Source: Paractinoplanes pyxinae (lineage in GTDB: Bacteria > Actinomycetota > Actinomycetes > Mycobacteriales > Micromonosporaceae). Taken from it: a stretch of 64,000 bases of DNA. Each line of letters starts with the position of its first letter. The stretch's first letter is position 1. Below, in pieces: positions 43,557-51,891 of the stretch. The notes under the pieces were generated by a model that did no database searches, was not told the DNA's origin, and saw only the letters and a list, made by a program, of their open reading frames with translations. The stretch is from contig NZ_JAPNTZ010000001.1 in the NCBI RefSeq assembly GCF_026626335.1, positions 372,001 through 436,000 on the forward strand, read 5' to 3'. A program made the translations under genes and the position numbers.

Positions 43557-45217
43557 CCACATTGGACGGTGCCCGCGTCGAGGTCGTGCGCAGCTATCTG
43601 CTGTCCGCGGCCGAGGAGATGCGGGCCACCCTCATCCGCACGTCGTTCAACCCGGTCATCTACGAGGTGCACGACTTCGGCCTTTCCCTGTACGACGCGC
43701 AGATGCGGCCGGTCGCCGAGGCCACCGGGCTCACCTCGTTCCTGGGCGCCAACGACTACTCGCTGCGCAAGGGCGTCGAGTACGTGGGCGTCGAGAACCT
43801 GCACCCCGGCGACGTCGTGCTGCTGAACTACCCGTACTGGAACGCGGCCCACGCCTCCGACGCCACCCTTTTCGCGCCGGTGTTCGAGGGCGAAACGCTC
43901 ATCGGCTTCCTCTGCATCCGGGCGCACTGGATGGACCTGGGCGCCAAGGATCCGGGCTACGTGCTCGACTCGACCGACATGCACCAGGAGGGCTTGATTT
44001 TCCCGGGTACGAAGGTGGTCTCCCGGGGCGAGCCGGTGCACGACATCCACGAGCTCCTGCGCTTCAACTCGCGCATGCCCGACGCCATCCTCGGCGACCT
44101 GCACGCGCAGATCGCCGCCATCCGCACCGGCGAGCGCCGGCTGCTCGAGATCTACGCCAAGTTCGGCCGGGAGACCGTGCTGGCCGCGATCGAGCAGGTC
44201 ATCGCCGACGGTGAGGCCCGCACCCGGGCCGCCCTGGCCGAGCTGCCGCAGGGCAGCTGGACCGCCGAGGACTACCTGGACGACGACGGCATCACCGACG
44301 AGCCGGTGAAGATGCGGGTCACTGTCACCATCGCCGACGGCAGGTTCCTGGTCGACTTCGCCGGCTCCTCCCCGGCCGTCCGCGGCCCGATCAACATGCC
44401 GTTCGGCGCCACCGAGGCCATCTGCAAGGTGATCCTCAAGTCGCTGACCTCGCCCCACGAGCCGTCCAACGCGGGCACGGTGGCGCCGCTGGAGGTGCGG
44501 GCCGAGCCGGGCACGCTGTTCCACGCCGTGTACCCGCAGCCCACCTTCACGCTGTGGACCGGGATTGTCGCGTTCGAACTGATCCTCAAGGCCCTGGCGC
44601 AGGGCATGCCGGACAGGCTGCCGGCCAGCAGCGGCGGCGACGTGCCCGGCTTCATGATGGTCGGCACCCACCCCGACACCGGGGCCATGTTCGCCGTCAG
44701 CAACAACGACCTGGTCGGCTGGGGCGGCACGGCCGACCACGACGGCATGGACGCGGCCACCCACGTCAGCGGCAGCACCGGCCGGGGCACCCCGATCGAG
44801 GTGATGGAGGCCCGCACCGGCATGTTCATGGAACGGGTGGAGATCCGCACCGACTCGGGCGGGGCCGGCAAGTTCCGCGGCGGCAGCGGCCTGCGGCGCG
44901 ACATCAGGTTCGTCACCCCCGGCGAGTTCCTGATGGTCATCAAGAAGACCAAGACCCAGCCGTGGGCGCTCGACGGCGGCCTGCGGCCCGACCCGAACCA
45001 GATCGTCGCGTTCCCCGGAACCGACCGCGAGGAACGGATCAGCACCAAGCGGCTGACAGTCGTTCCGGGCGACCGGGTCACCCTGCTCACCGCGGGCGGC
45101 GGCGGTCACGGCAACCCGGCCGACCGCGACCCTGCCTCGGTGCAGCGGGACGTCGCCGAGGGCTATGTCTCGGCCGCCGCGGCCGAACAGATCTACGGGG
45201 CCGGGCGCGATGACTGA
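43553..45217 (+). CDS. hyuB: Hydantoinase subunit B, copy 1
   Basis: A 554-residue HyuB/oxoprolinase-B protein, with the usual RTSFNPVIYEVHDFGLSLYD start, FLGANDYSLRKGVEYVG, LLNYPYWNAAHASDATLF, CIRAHWMDLGAKDPGYVLD and the C-terminal GGAGKFRGGSGLRRDI and LLTAGGGGHGNP. HyuB carries the second half of the active site in HyuAB complexes. GTG 43553 overlaps the hyuA stop (GTGA). It is followed, with an 8-base overlap, by a close paralogue. Confidence 0.92.
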   Translation: MTTLDGARVEVVRSYLLSAAEEMRATLIRTSFNPVIYEVHDFGLSLYDAQMRPVAEATGLTSFLGANDYSLRKGVEYVGVENLHPGDVVLLNYPYWNAAHASDATLFAPVFEGETLIGFLCIRAHWMDLGAKDPGYVLDSTDMHQEGLIFPGTKVVSRGEPVHDIHELLRFNSRMPDAILGDLHAQIAAIRTGERRLLEIYAKFGRETVLAAIEQVIADGEARTRAALAELPQGSWTAEDYLDDDGITDEPVKMRVTVTIADGRFLVDFAGSSPAVRGPINMPFGATEAICKVILKSLTSPHEPSNAGTVAPLEVRAEPGTLFHAVYPQPTFTLWTGIVAFELILKALAQGMPDRLPASSGGDVPGFMMVGTHPDTGAMFAVSNNDLVGWGGTADHDGMDAATHVSGSTGRGTPIEVMEARTGMFMERVEIRTDSGGAGKFRGGSGLRRDIRFVTPGEFLMVIKKTKTQPWALDGGLRPDPNQIVAFPGTDREERISTKRLTVVPGDRVTLLTAGGGGHGNPADRDPASVQRDVAEGYVSAAAAEQIYGAGRDD

Positions 45218-46856
45218 CGGGGCCACCGTCGAGGTCATCCGGAACCACCTCGTGTCGGCGGCCGAGGAGATGCGGGCGGCGCTCGTGCGTACGGCGTTCA
45301 ACCCGGTCATCTACGAGGTGCACGACTTCGGCATCTCCGTCTACGACCGGTCGCTGCGGCTGGTCGCCGAGTCGACCGGGCTGTCGCGGTTCCTGGGCGC
45401 CAACGACTACTCGATCCGCAAGGGCGTCGAGTACGTGGGGGAGCTGGCCGAGGGCGACGTGGTGCTGCTCAACTACCCCTACTGGAACGCGGCCCATTCA
45501 TACGACGCGACCATGTTCGCGCCGGTCTTCTCGGACGGCGAACTCGTGGCGTACCTGTGCATCCGCGCGCACTGGATGGACCTCGGGGCCAAGGATCCGG
45601 GCTACGTGCTCGACTCGACCGACATGCACCAAGAGGGGCTCATTTTCCCGGGTACGAAGGTGTATGCGGCCGGCGAGCCGGTGCGCGACATCCTGGAGCT
45701 GATCCGCTTCAACTCGCGCATGCCCGACCTGGTGCTCGGCGATTTCAACGCGCAGATCGCCGCGCTGCGCACCGGCGAGCGCCGGGTGGCGGAGCTGTTC
45801 ACGCATTATGGGCCGGCGGTCGTCGACGAGGTTGTCGACCGTTTCGTCGCCGCGGCGGAGGAATCCGCGGCCGAGGCCGTGGCCCGGCTGCCGCAGGGCA
45901 GCTGGACGGCCGAGGACTGGCTGGACGACGACGGCGTGACCGAGGACCCGATCCTCATGCGCTGCACGGTGACCATTCAGGACGGCACGTTCACGGTCGA
46001 CTTCGCCGGCTCCTCGGCGGCCGTGCCCGGCCCGGTCAACCTGCCGATCGGCTCGACCATCGCCACCTGCCGGGTCGCGTTCAAGGCCATCACCACGCCG
46101 GGCGAGCAGACCAACGCCGGCCACTTCGCCCCGCTGCGGGTCGAGGCCGAGCCGGGAACGCTGTTCCACGCGGTGTATCCGGCCGCGACCTTCACGCAGT
46201 GGACCGGCACGGTCGCGTTGGAACTGATCTACAAGGCCCTGGCCCAGGGCATGCCCGCACAGTTGCCGGCCAGCAGCGGCGGTGACGTGCCCGGCTTCAT
46301 GATGGTCGGCGTCCACCCCGACACCGGCTCGATGTTCGCGGTCAGCAACAACGACCCGGTCGGCTGGGGCGGCTCGCCCGACCACGACGGCATCGGCCCG
46401 GCCAACCACCTGTGCCAGACCCAGGCCCGCAACACCCCGGTCGAAGTGCTCGAGGCCAAGACCGGCATGTTCTTCGAACGGGTCGAGGTGCGGACGGACT
46501 CGGGCGGGGCCGGCACGTTCCGGGGCGGGTGCGGGCTGCGCCGCGACATCCGGTTCGTGACCGACGGCGAGTTCCTGTCGGTCATCAAGAAGACGAAAAG
46601 CGCGCCGTGGGCGCTCGACGGCGGCCGGTCGCCCGAACCGAACCAGGTCGTCGTCTTCCCCGGCACCGACCGCGAGAAGCGGGTCAGCACCAAACGCACC
46701 CCCGTGCGCGCGGGCGACCGGATCACCCTGCTGACCGCCGGTGGCGGCGGGCACGGCGATCCGAGCCGGCGGGACCCGGACGCGGTGCGCCACGACGTTC
46801 AAGAGGGGTACGTCTCGCCCGAGGCGGCCCGCCAGGTGTACGGGGTGATCGCATGA
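45210..46856 (+). CDS. hyuB: Hydantoinase subunit B, copy 2 (tandem paralogue)
   Basis: A 548-residue protein that aligns end to end with the preceding HyuB without large gaps and shares roughly two thirds of residues by eye, including FLGANDYSIRKGVEYVG, IRAHWMDLGAKDPGYVLD, PASSGGDVPGFMMVG and LLTAGGGGHGDP. All conserved blocks are kept, so it is not decaying. The two copies may form a hetero-oligomer with HyuA or serve two substrates. ATG 45210 lies eight bases inside copy 1; its stop overlaps the amidohydrolase ATG. Confidence 0.92.
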   Translation: MTDGATVEVIRNHLVSAAEEMRAALVRTAFNPVIYEVHDFGISVYDRSLRLVAESTGLSRFLGANDYSIRKGVEYVGELAEGDVVLLNYPYWNAAHSYDATMFAPVFSDGELVAYLCIRAHWMDLGAKDPGYVLDSTDMHQEGLIFPGTKVYAAGEPVRDILELIRFNSRMPDLVLGDFNAQIAALRTGERRVAELFTHYGPAVVDEVVDRFVAAAEESAAEAVARLPQGSWTAEDWLDDDGVTEDPILMRCTVTIQDGTFTVDFAGSSAAVPGPVNLPIGSTIATCRVAFKAITTPGEQTNAGHFAPLRVEAEPGTLFHAVYPAATFTQWTGTVALELIYKALAQGMPAQLPASSGGDVPGFMMVGVHPDTGSMFAVSNNDPVGWGGSPDHDGIGPANHLCQTQARNTPVEVLEAKTGMFFERVEVRTDSGGAGTFRGGCGLRRDIRFVTDGEFLSVIKKTKSAPWALDGGRSPEPNQVVVFPGTDREKRVSTKRTPVRAGDRITLLTAGGGGHGDPSRRDPDAVRHDVQEGYVSPEAARQVYGVIA

Positions 46857-48064
46857 ACCAGCTACTCGGCAACTGCACGGTGGTGGACGCCCGGGCGCTT
46901 CCGGTCAAGGACGCCGGCGTCTGGATCACCGGCGACCGGATAACGGCCGTGGGCCCGTACGGGGAAATCGCTTCTCAAGCCCGAGCGGCGGGACCAGTCG
47001 TCGAGCGGGACATGGACGGCGCTTTTGTCACGCCCGGCCTGGCCAACATGCACACCCACTTCTCGCTGTCGCTGCCCGGCAGCGGCGGCAACACGGTCAA
47101 GGACCTGGGCCCGCACGATCTGGCGCTGTACATGGCCGACGGCGCCCGGCGCACCCTCGACTGCGGCGTCACCACCGTGCGCAACGTGGCCGAGAAGGAC
47201 CACGCCGACTTCGCGCTGCGCCGGGCCATCAAGGCCGGCCGGGTGCCCGGGCCGCGCATGTACACGGCCGGCCGCGCGCTGGTCTGCACCGGCGGGCACG
47301 GCCACGAGAGCGGCGACACCATGGAGTGCGACGGCCCGGTCGGGTTCCGGCACGGCGTCCGCAGCCAGATCAAGGCCGGGGCCGACCTGATCAAGGTGAT
47401 GATCTCGGGCGGGATCGCCGGCGAGCACGAGGGCATCGCCACCCCGCAGCTGTTCGCCGACGAGATGGCCGCGGTGATCGAGACCGCGCACGCCTGGGGC
47501 CGCAAGGTCACCGCGCACGCCGGACCGGCCGAGGTGATCGCGGCCGCCGTCGAGCTCGGGCTGGACTGCGTCGAGCACGGCTACCAGCTGACCCCCGAGG
47601 TCGCGGCGCGGATGGCCGCGCGGGGGACCGCCCTCGTGCCGACGCTGCTGGTGACCCGGTGCAAGGAGTTCTTCGACGAGCTCGGCGTGCCGGAATGGAT
47701 GCAGTGCCGCTCGCTCGGCGCCGGGCCGCGGCACATCGAGAGCTTCAAGATGGCCCTCGACGCCGGGGTCGAGATCCTGCTCGGCAGCGACATGCCGCCG
47801 TTCTGGTCGTTCGAGGGCACCAACGCCACCGTGCGCGAGCTCGAGAACCTGGCCGAGCACCTGGGCCCGGTGCGGGCGCTGCACGCCGGCACCCGCGGGC
47901 CGATCGACTGGCTGGGCCTGTCGGACGACCTGGGAACCGTCGAGCCGGGCAAGTACGCCGATGTGATCGCCATGGACGCCGACCCCCTCGACGACACCTC
48001 CGCCTTCCGGGGCGTGCGGTTCGTCATGAAGGGCGGCGTCGTCAGCCGGGAGGACCAGCGATGA
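46853..48064 (+). CDS. Metal-dependent amidohydrolase (imidazolonepropionase / Xaa-Pro-dipeptidase-like)
   Basis: A 403-residue TIM-barrel amidohydrolase. Metal ligands: H-x-H in ANMHTHFSL, Lys in LIKVMISGG, His in VTAHAGPAEV and VEHGYQL, and Asp in LLGSDMPPFW. The N-terminal beta domain reopens at the end (LGTVEPGKYADVIAMDADPL). It hydrolyses an amide or ring C-N bond, perhaps the product of the HyuAB step. ATG 46853 overlaps the hyuB2 stop, and its own stop overlaps the next ATG. Confidence 0.9.
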   Translation: MNQLLGNCTVVDARALPVKDAGVWITGDRITAVGPYGEIASQARAAGPVVERDMDGAFVTPGLANMHTHFSLSLPGSGGNTVKDLGPHDLALYMADGARRTLDCGVTTVRNVAEKDHADFALRRAIKAGRVPGPRMYTAGRALVCTGGHGHESGDTMECDGPVGFRHGVRSQIKAGADLIKVMISGGIAGEHEGIATPQLFADEMAAVIETAHAWGRKVTAHAGPAEVIAAAVELGLDCVEHGYQLTPEVAARMAARGTALVPTLLVTRCKEFFDELGVPEWMQCRSLGAGPRHIESFKMALDAGVEILLGSDMPPFWSFEGTNATVRELENLAEHLGPVRALHAGTRGPIDWLGLSDDLGTVEPGKYADVIAMDADPLDDTSAFRGVRFVMKGGVVSREDQR

Positions 48065-48459
48065 GTTTCGCCGAGATCGGGGCCGCGGCCATCGCGGCCG
48101 GCATCGACGACATGTACGCGTCGTTCCTGAAGGGCGATCGGCAGGGCTTCGACGCGCACCTGCACGAGGACGTGACGACCTGGGAGACGCACCTGCCGGG
48201 CCCGCTGCGCACCCGGCGCGAGCTGGACTCGTACCGCAACACCCGGGACGCGGCGGGGGAGCGGCCGGTGCTGGACCTCATGGCCGCCACCGAGAAGCGC
48301 ATCGACGTCTGGGGCGAGACCGGCGTGGCCCGCTACGTGCTGGTGACGCGCGACGCCCGCAGCGGCGAGGAGCAGCACACCCGGGTCACCGACGTGCTGC
48401 GCTGCCTGAACGGCGAATGGCGGATCGTGCACCACCACGCGGAGCTGGTCCGGCCTTGA
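48061..48459 (+). CDS. SnoaL/NTF2-like protein
   Basis: A 132-residue cone-fold protein: DDMYASFLKGDRQGFDAHLHEDVTTWETH at the start, SGEEQHTRVTDVLRC and NGEWRIVHHHAELV at the end, as in SnoaL-like and DUF4440 proteins. Members range from polyketide cyclases and isomerases to small-ligand binders. In this operon it probably binds or converts a pathway intermediate. ATGA overlap with the amidohydrolase; the TTG of the next gene overlaps its stop. Confidence 0.8.
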   Translation: MSFAEIGAAAIAAGIDDMYASFLKGDRQGFDAHLHEDVTTWETHLPGPLRTRRELDSYRNTRDAAGERPVLDLMAATEKRIDVWGETGVARYVLVTRDARSGEEQHTRVTDVLRCLNGEWRIVHHHAELVRP

Positions 48460-49439
48460 TCCGGCGGCTGATCGCTGTGACGGAGGGCGAGCCGCAGGAC
48501 GTGCTGCGGGTCGCCTCGCGGCCCGACGAACCGGCGCCGGGGCCGGGGCAGGTGAAGCTGGCCGTGCACGCGGTCGGGCTCAACTTCCTCGACGTGTCGC
48601 TGTGCCGGGGCGAGTACCCGGTGCGGCCCGAACCGCCGATGACGCCCGGCGTGGAGTGCACCGGGCGGGTCATCGAGGCCGGCCCCGGATCCAACCATCT
48701 GATTGGTAAGGAAGTCGTGGCCTGTCCCGCGCTGCCGCACGGCGCGCTCGGCGACACGGTGACCATCGACGCCGACCTGGTGGTGGAGCGGCCGCCGTCG
48801 GTGGATCCGATAACGGCAGCCGCGTTGCCGGTGACGTACCAGACCTCGTGGTTCGCGCTGGAGCGGGCGCGTCTGAAGCCGGGCGAGACCGTGCTGGTGC
48901 ACGCCGGCGCGGGGGGCGTCGGCATGGCAACCATCCAGTTGGTTGTGGCTCGCGGGGCTCGGGTGATCGCCACGGCGGGGTCGCCCGGCAAGCTCGAGAA
49001 GTGCCGTGCCGAGGGGGCCTCGGAGGCGGTCGGCTATGACGACTTCGAAGCGGTCGCGCGGGACGTCGACGTGGTGATCGACCCGGTCGGCGGGGATCTG
49101 CTGAGCCGGTCCCTCGACTGCCTGGCCTTCGAGGGGCGGCTGGTCAGCGTGGGCATGGCGGCCGGGGCGCCGCCGCCGGTCGACCCGGCCCGGCTGATCG
49201 CCCGCAACGCCGACCTGATCGGGGTCTCGTGGGGGTCGCGGTATCCGTGGGCCCGGCCGGCCGAGGTGCGCGCCGCCTACGACGAACTGTTCCGCCGGTG
49301 CGCCGCGGGGGAGCTGCGGCCGCCGGTCACCCGGGTCGTTCCCCTGGACGGGGCGCCGGCCGCGCTGGCCGACCTGGCCGCCCGGCGCACCACCGGCAAG
49401 GTCGTCGTCCGCGTCGGCTCCGGCGCGGCAGCGTCATGA
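48456..49439 (+). CDS. MDR-superfamily quinone oxidoreductase-like enzyme
   Basis: A 327-residue NADPH-dependent oxidoreductase of the zeta-crystallin/QOR branch with no zinc ligands: VKLAVHAVGLNFLDVSLCRGEYP, LPVTYQTSWFAL, and the Rossmann motif VLVHAGAGGVGMATIQL. It probably reduces an activated double bond or a quinone. The TTG at 48456 is chosen since it gives a TTGA overlap with the preceding gene and keeps a family-length N-terminus. A 15-codon mini-ORF starts on its stop codon. Confidence 0.87.
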   Translation: MIRRLIAVTEGEPQDVLRVASRPDEPAPGPGQVKLAVHAVGLNFLDVSLCRGEYPVRPEPPMTPGVECTGRVIEAGPGSNHLIGKEVVACPALPHGALGDTVTIDADLVVERPPSVDPITAAALPVTYQTSWFALERARLKPGETVLVHAGAGGVGMATIQLVVARGARVIATAGSPGKLEKCRAEGASEAVGYDDFEAVARDVDVVIDPVGGDLLSRSLDCLAFEGRLVSVGMAAGAPPPVDPARLIARNADLIGVSWGSRYPWARPAEVRAAYDELFRRCAAGELRPPVTRVVPLDGAPAALADLAARRTTGKVVVRVGSGAAAS

Positions 49440-49483
49440 ACTTCGGTATGGGGATCCTGGGCTTCAGCGAGGAGGCGTCATGA
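49436..49483 (+). CDS. 15-residue mini-ORF between the QOR and TIGR04076 genes
   Basis: MNFGMGILGFSEEAS: ATG 49436 overlaps the previous stop and its TGA overlaps the next ATG, both in ATGA. It contains the ribosome site of the next gene (GAGGAGG). Same architecture as the mini-ORF before hyuA. It may be a translational relay, or a remnant of a luciferase-like gene start. Confidence 0.35.
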   Translation: MNFGMGILGFSEEAS

Positions 49484-49794
49484 GCGAGATGGACATCTAC
49501 GACCTGCGGGTCAGCGTCGACCGGATCGAGGGGCGGTCGGTGTGCGGGATGGAGGTGGGCGACCACTTCGACCTGACCAACAGCGCGCACCTCACGATTC
49601 CCGAGGGCAAGCACTTCTGCGTGTACGCGCTGGCCTCGGTGCTGCCGTTCCTGGCCGCCAAGCAGCGTGACCTGGCGGCCGGCGACTGGCTCGCCCAGGA
49701 CTCGCACTTCATCTGCCCGGACCCCGAGGAGCGCCTGGTCATGAAGGTCGAGCGCACCTGCCGGCGGACCATGAACTCGGAGGACCTGACCTGA
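49480..49794 (+). CDS. TIGR04076 family protein
   Basis: A 104-residue protein with the TIGR04076 layout: VSVDRIEGRSVCGMEVGDHFDLTNSAHLTIPEGKHFCVYALASVLPFLAAKQRD in several blocks and a late SHFICPDPEERLVMKVERT. Cys residues near 22, 47 and 80 are candidates for metal or cofactor binding. The family function is not established; it occurs near ring-cleaving and amidase-type enzymes. ATG 49480 follows GAGGAGG. It is coupled to the flavin oxidoreductase next (TGATG). Confidence 0.8.
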   Translation: MSEMDIYDLRVSVDRIEGRSVCGMEVGDHFDLTNSAHLTIPEGKHFCVYALASVLPFLAAKQRDLAAGDWLAQDSHFICPDPEERLVMKVERTCRRTMNSEDLT

Positions 49795-50792
49795 TGCGTA
49801 CGGAAATCGGCCTGGGTCTGCAGAGCGACAAGCCGGCCGGCACGTACGCGCGGCTGGCCCGCTCGGCCGAGGCGGCCGGCTTCGACGTGCTGACGGTGTT
49901 CGGCGACCTGATGTACCAGCCGCCGATCTTCCCGCTGCTCGAGATGGCCGGGGCGACCTCCCGGGTGCGGCTCGGTCCGGCCTGCCTCAACCCGTACTCG
50001 ATGGCCCCGTACGAGATCGCCGGGCAGATCGCCGCCCTCGACCTCGCCTCGCACGGGCGCGCGTATCTGGGTCTGGCCCGCGGCACCTGGCTCGGCGCGG
50101 TCGGGCTGCCCCAGCCGCGTCCGCTGACCGCCCTCGCCGAGGCCGCCGAGGTCGTGGCCCGCCTGCTCCGCGGGGACCGGGACGCGTACACCGGCCGCAT
50201 GTTCAGCCTCGAGAAAGACACGATTCTCCGGTACGAGCGGCACCGCCCCGAAGTTCCGCTGCTGCTCGGCGCGTGGGGTCCGCAGGGCGCCGCGCTGGCC
50301 GGCCGGATCGCCGGCGAGATCAAGGTGGGCGGCAGCGCCAACCCCGACATGGTCCCGGTGATCCGCGATCGGCTGGCTCTCGGCGCGGCCCAGGCCGGCC
50401 GCGACGTCGACGAGATCGGCATCGTGCTCGGCGCGGTGACCGTGGTCGACACCGACGGCGAGGCCGCCCGCGCTAAAGCCCGCACCGAGGTGGCCATGTA
50501 CCTGGCCGTGGTGGCCGAACTCGACCCCACCGTCACGTTGCCCGACGGCCTCGTCGCCGAGGTGGGCGTGCTGGTCGACGCGGGCCGCGACCAGGAGGCG
50601 GGGAAGCTGATCCCCGACGTCGTGCTCGACCGGTTCGCCTTCTCCGGCACCCCGGCCCAGGTGGCCGCCCAGGCCCAGAATCTGATCGATGCGGGCGTAC
50701 GGCGGGTCGAGTTCGGCACCCCGCACGGCCTCACCGATGATCGTGGTGTCGAATTGCTCGGCGCCGAAGTCCTGCCCCTGCTCTCCCGCTAG
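49794..50792 (+). CDS. LLM-class flavin-dependent oxidoreductase
   Basis: A 332-residue luciferase-like TIM-barrel protein using FMN or F420: EIGLGLQSDKPAGTYARLARSAEAAGFD at the start, GATSRVRLGPACLNPYS, ALDLASHGRAYLGLARGTWL, and VPLLLGAWGPQGAALAGRIAGEIKVGG near the middle. The PLLxGAxGP pattern is also seen in F420-dependent members such as methylene-tetrahydromethanopterin reductase-like proteins. In the operon it likely oxygenates or reduces a ring intermediate. It begins one base inside the preceding stop. Confidence 0.9.
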   Translation: MRTEIGLGLQSDKPAGTYARLARSAEAAGFDVLTVFGDLMYQPPIFPLLEMAGATSRVRLGPACLNPYSMAPYEIAGQIAALDLASHGRAYLGLARGTWLGAVGLPQPRPLTALAEAAEVVARLLRGDRDAYTGRMFSLEKDTILRYERHRPEVPLLLGAWGPQGAALAGRIAGEIKVGGSANPDMVPVIRDRLALGAAQAGRDVDEIGIVLGAVTVVDTDGEAARAKARTEVAMYLAVVAELDPTVTLPDGLVAEVGVLVDAGRDQEAGKLIPDVVLDRFAFSGTPAQVAAQAQNLIDAGVRRVEFGTPHGLTDDRGVELLGAEVLPLLSR

Positions 50793-50803
50793 GAGCTCGC
50801 CCG

Positions 50804-51823
50804 ATGGACGTCCTGCTGGTGCTCGGCCCGGATCTGGTGGCCGACCGCGATCTGCTCACCAAGCTGGCCGGCGACACCGCCTGGGGCCTGGACGTGGGCC
50901 TCGACGTGGTGTCCTCCGTGACCGCCGACCAGTTGGCCGCGCACGACGGCCCGGCCGTGGTCGTGCCGGCCGATCCGGCGTTGATGGCCGCGGCCCCCGC
51001 CAACACGGTGTTCTACGACCTGACGATCGCCGCCGAGCCCGCGTCGCCGCTGCACCTGCACGGGCGGGGCGTGTGGGGGCTGGCCTGGGCGATCAAGCAC
51101 GCCGTGCACCGGCTGACCGAGCCCGCCACCCGGGTCGCCTACGGCGAGCACCCGGAGCAGTGGGCCGATGAGCGGACTCCGACCGGCGCGACGGACGCCC
51201 CCTCCGTCCCGCCGGTCGGGGTTCTCATCCACGGCGGGTTCTGGCGGTCGAACTGGGCGGCCGACCTGATGGACGCGCTCGCCATCGACCTGACCGCGCG
51301 CGGCTGGGTCAGCTGGAACCTCGAATATCGCCGCCCCGACCGCAACGGCTGGGCGGCCACCACCGACGACCTGCGACAGGGCGTGGCCAAGGCCCGCGAA
51401 CGACACCCGGGCTCGCCGATCGTGTTGTTCGGGCACTCGGCCGGTGGGCAGCTGGCGTTGCGCCTGGCCGCCGACGACCCCGACCTGGCGCTGGCCGTGT
51501 CGCTGGCCGGGGTGCTCGACCTGCACGAGGGGCAGCGGCGGTTCCTGGGCGAGGGGGCCATCACCACCGCGCTCGGCGGGACGCCGGAGGACGTGCCGGA
51601 CGTCTACGCCGAGAGCGACCCGATGACCCGGCTGCCGCTGGCCTCGCCGGCGCTGCTCGTGCAGGGCAGCGGGGACAGCCTCGACCTGGTCGACATCAAC
51701 CGGCGGTTCGCCGCCGCCTCCGGCATCACGCTGCTGGAGCAGCCGGGCGACCACTTCGACGTGATCGCCCCGGGCTCGGCGATCTGGGCGGCCACCATGG
51801 AGGCAGTCTTCAGTCAGGTTTAG
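50804..51823 (+). CDS. Two-domain alpha/beta hydrolase with a degenerate dehydroquinase-like N-terminus; candidate kynurenine formamidase
   Basis: A 339-residue protein. Residues ~1-105 look like a shortened type II dehydroquinase fold (LLVLGPDL; LHLHGRGVWGLAWAIKHAVHR) without its catalytic Tyr/His set. Residues ~135-339 are an alpha/beta hydrolase with oxyanion motif HGGFW (143-147), nucleophile Ser212 in GHSAGG, an Asp in GSGDSLDLVD and a His in PGDHFDV. HGG-x-W plus GHSAGG is the arylformamidase pattern. It ends the large operon, 11 bases after the LLM gene, and lies next to the kynurenine locus, which otherwise lacks a formamidase. The role in N-formylkynurenine hydrolysis is inferred. 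Confidence 0.75.
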   Translation: MDVLLVLGPDLVADRDLLTKLAGDTAWGLDVGLDVVSSVTADQLAAHDGPAVVVPADPALMAAAPANTVFYDLTIAAEPASPLHLHGRGVWGLAWAIKHAVHRLTEPATRVAYGEHPEQWADERTPTGATDAPSVPPVGVLIHGGFWRSNWAADLMDALAIDLTARGWVSWNLEYRRPDRNGWAATTDDLRQGVAKARERHPGSPIVLFGHSAGGQLALRLAADDPDLALAVSLAGVLDLHEGQRRFLGEGAITTALGGTPEDVPDVYAESDPMTRLPLASPALLVQGSGDSLDLVDINRRFAAASGITLLEQPGDHFDVIAPGSAIWAATMEAVFSQV

Positions 51824-51854
51824 GGCGGTGGGCGGGGCGGTTGGACGGAGTAAT

Positions 51855-51868
51855 TTCACGCTTGTGAA
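51855..51868. promoter_or_regulatory. Small inverted repeat TTCAC-N4-GTGAA between convergent genes
   Basis: TTCACGCTTGTGAA in the 68-base gap between the hydrolase and the XRE regulator, both of which end here. It may act as a weak bidirectional terminator, or be an isolated operator with the same GTGAA core as the cluster upstream of the ABC operon. Confidence 0.25.
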
Positions 51869-51891
51869 CAACGATCTTGACAGCGACGGCC

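Noticed and set aside
50804..51118. Active type II 3-dehydroquinate dehydratase
   Set aside because: Only the general pattern remains; the catalytic Tyr/Arg loop and the G-P-N-L-N motif are missing, and the domain is too short.
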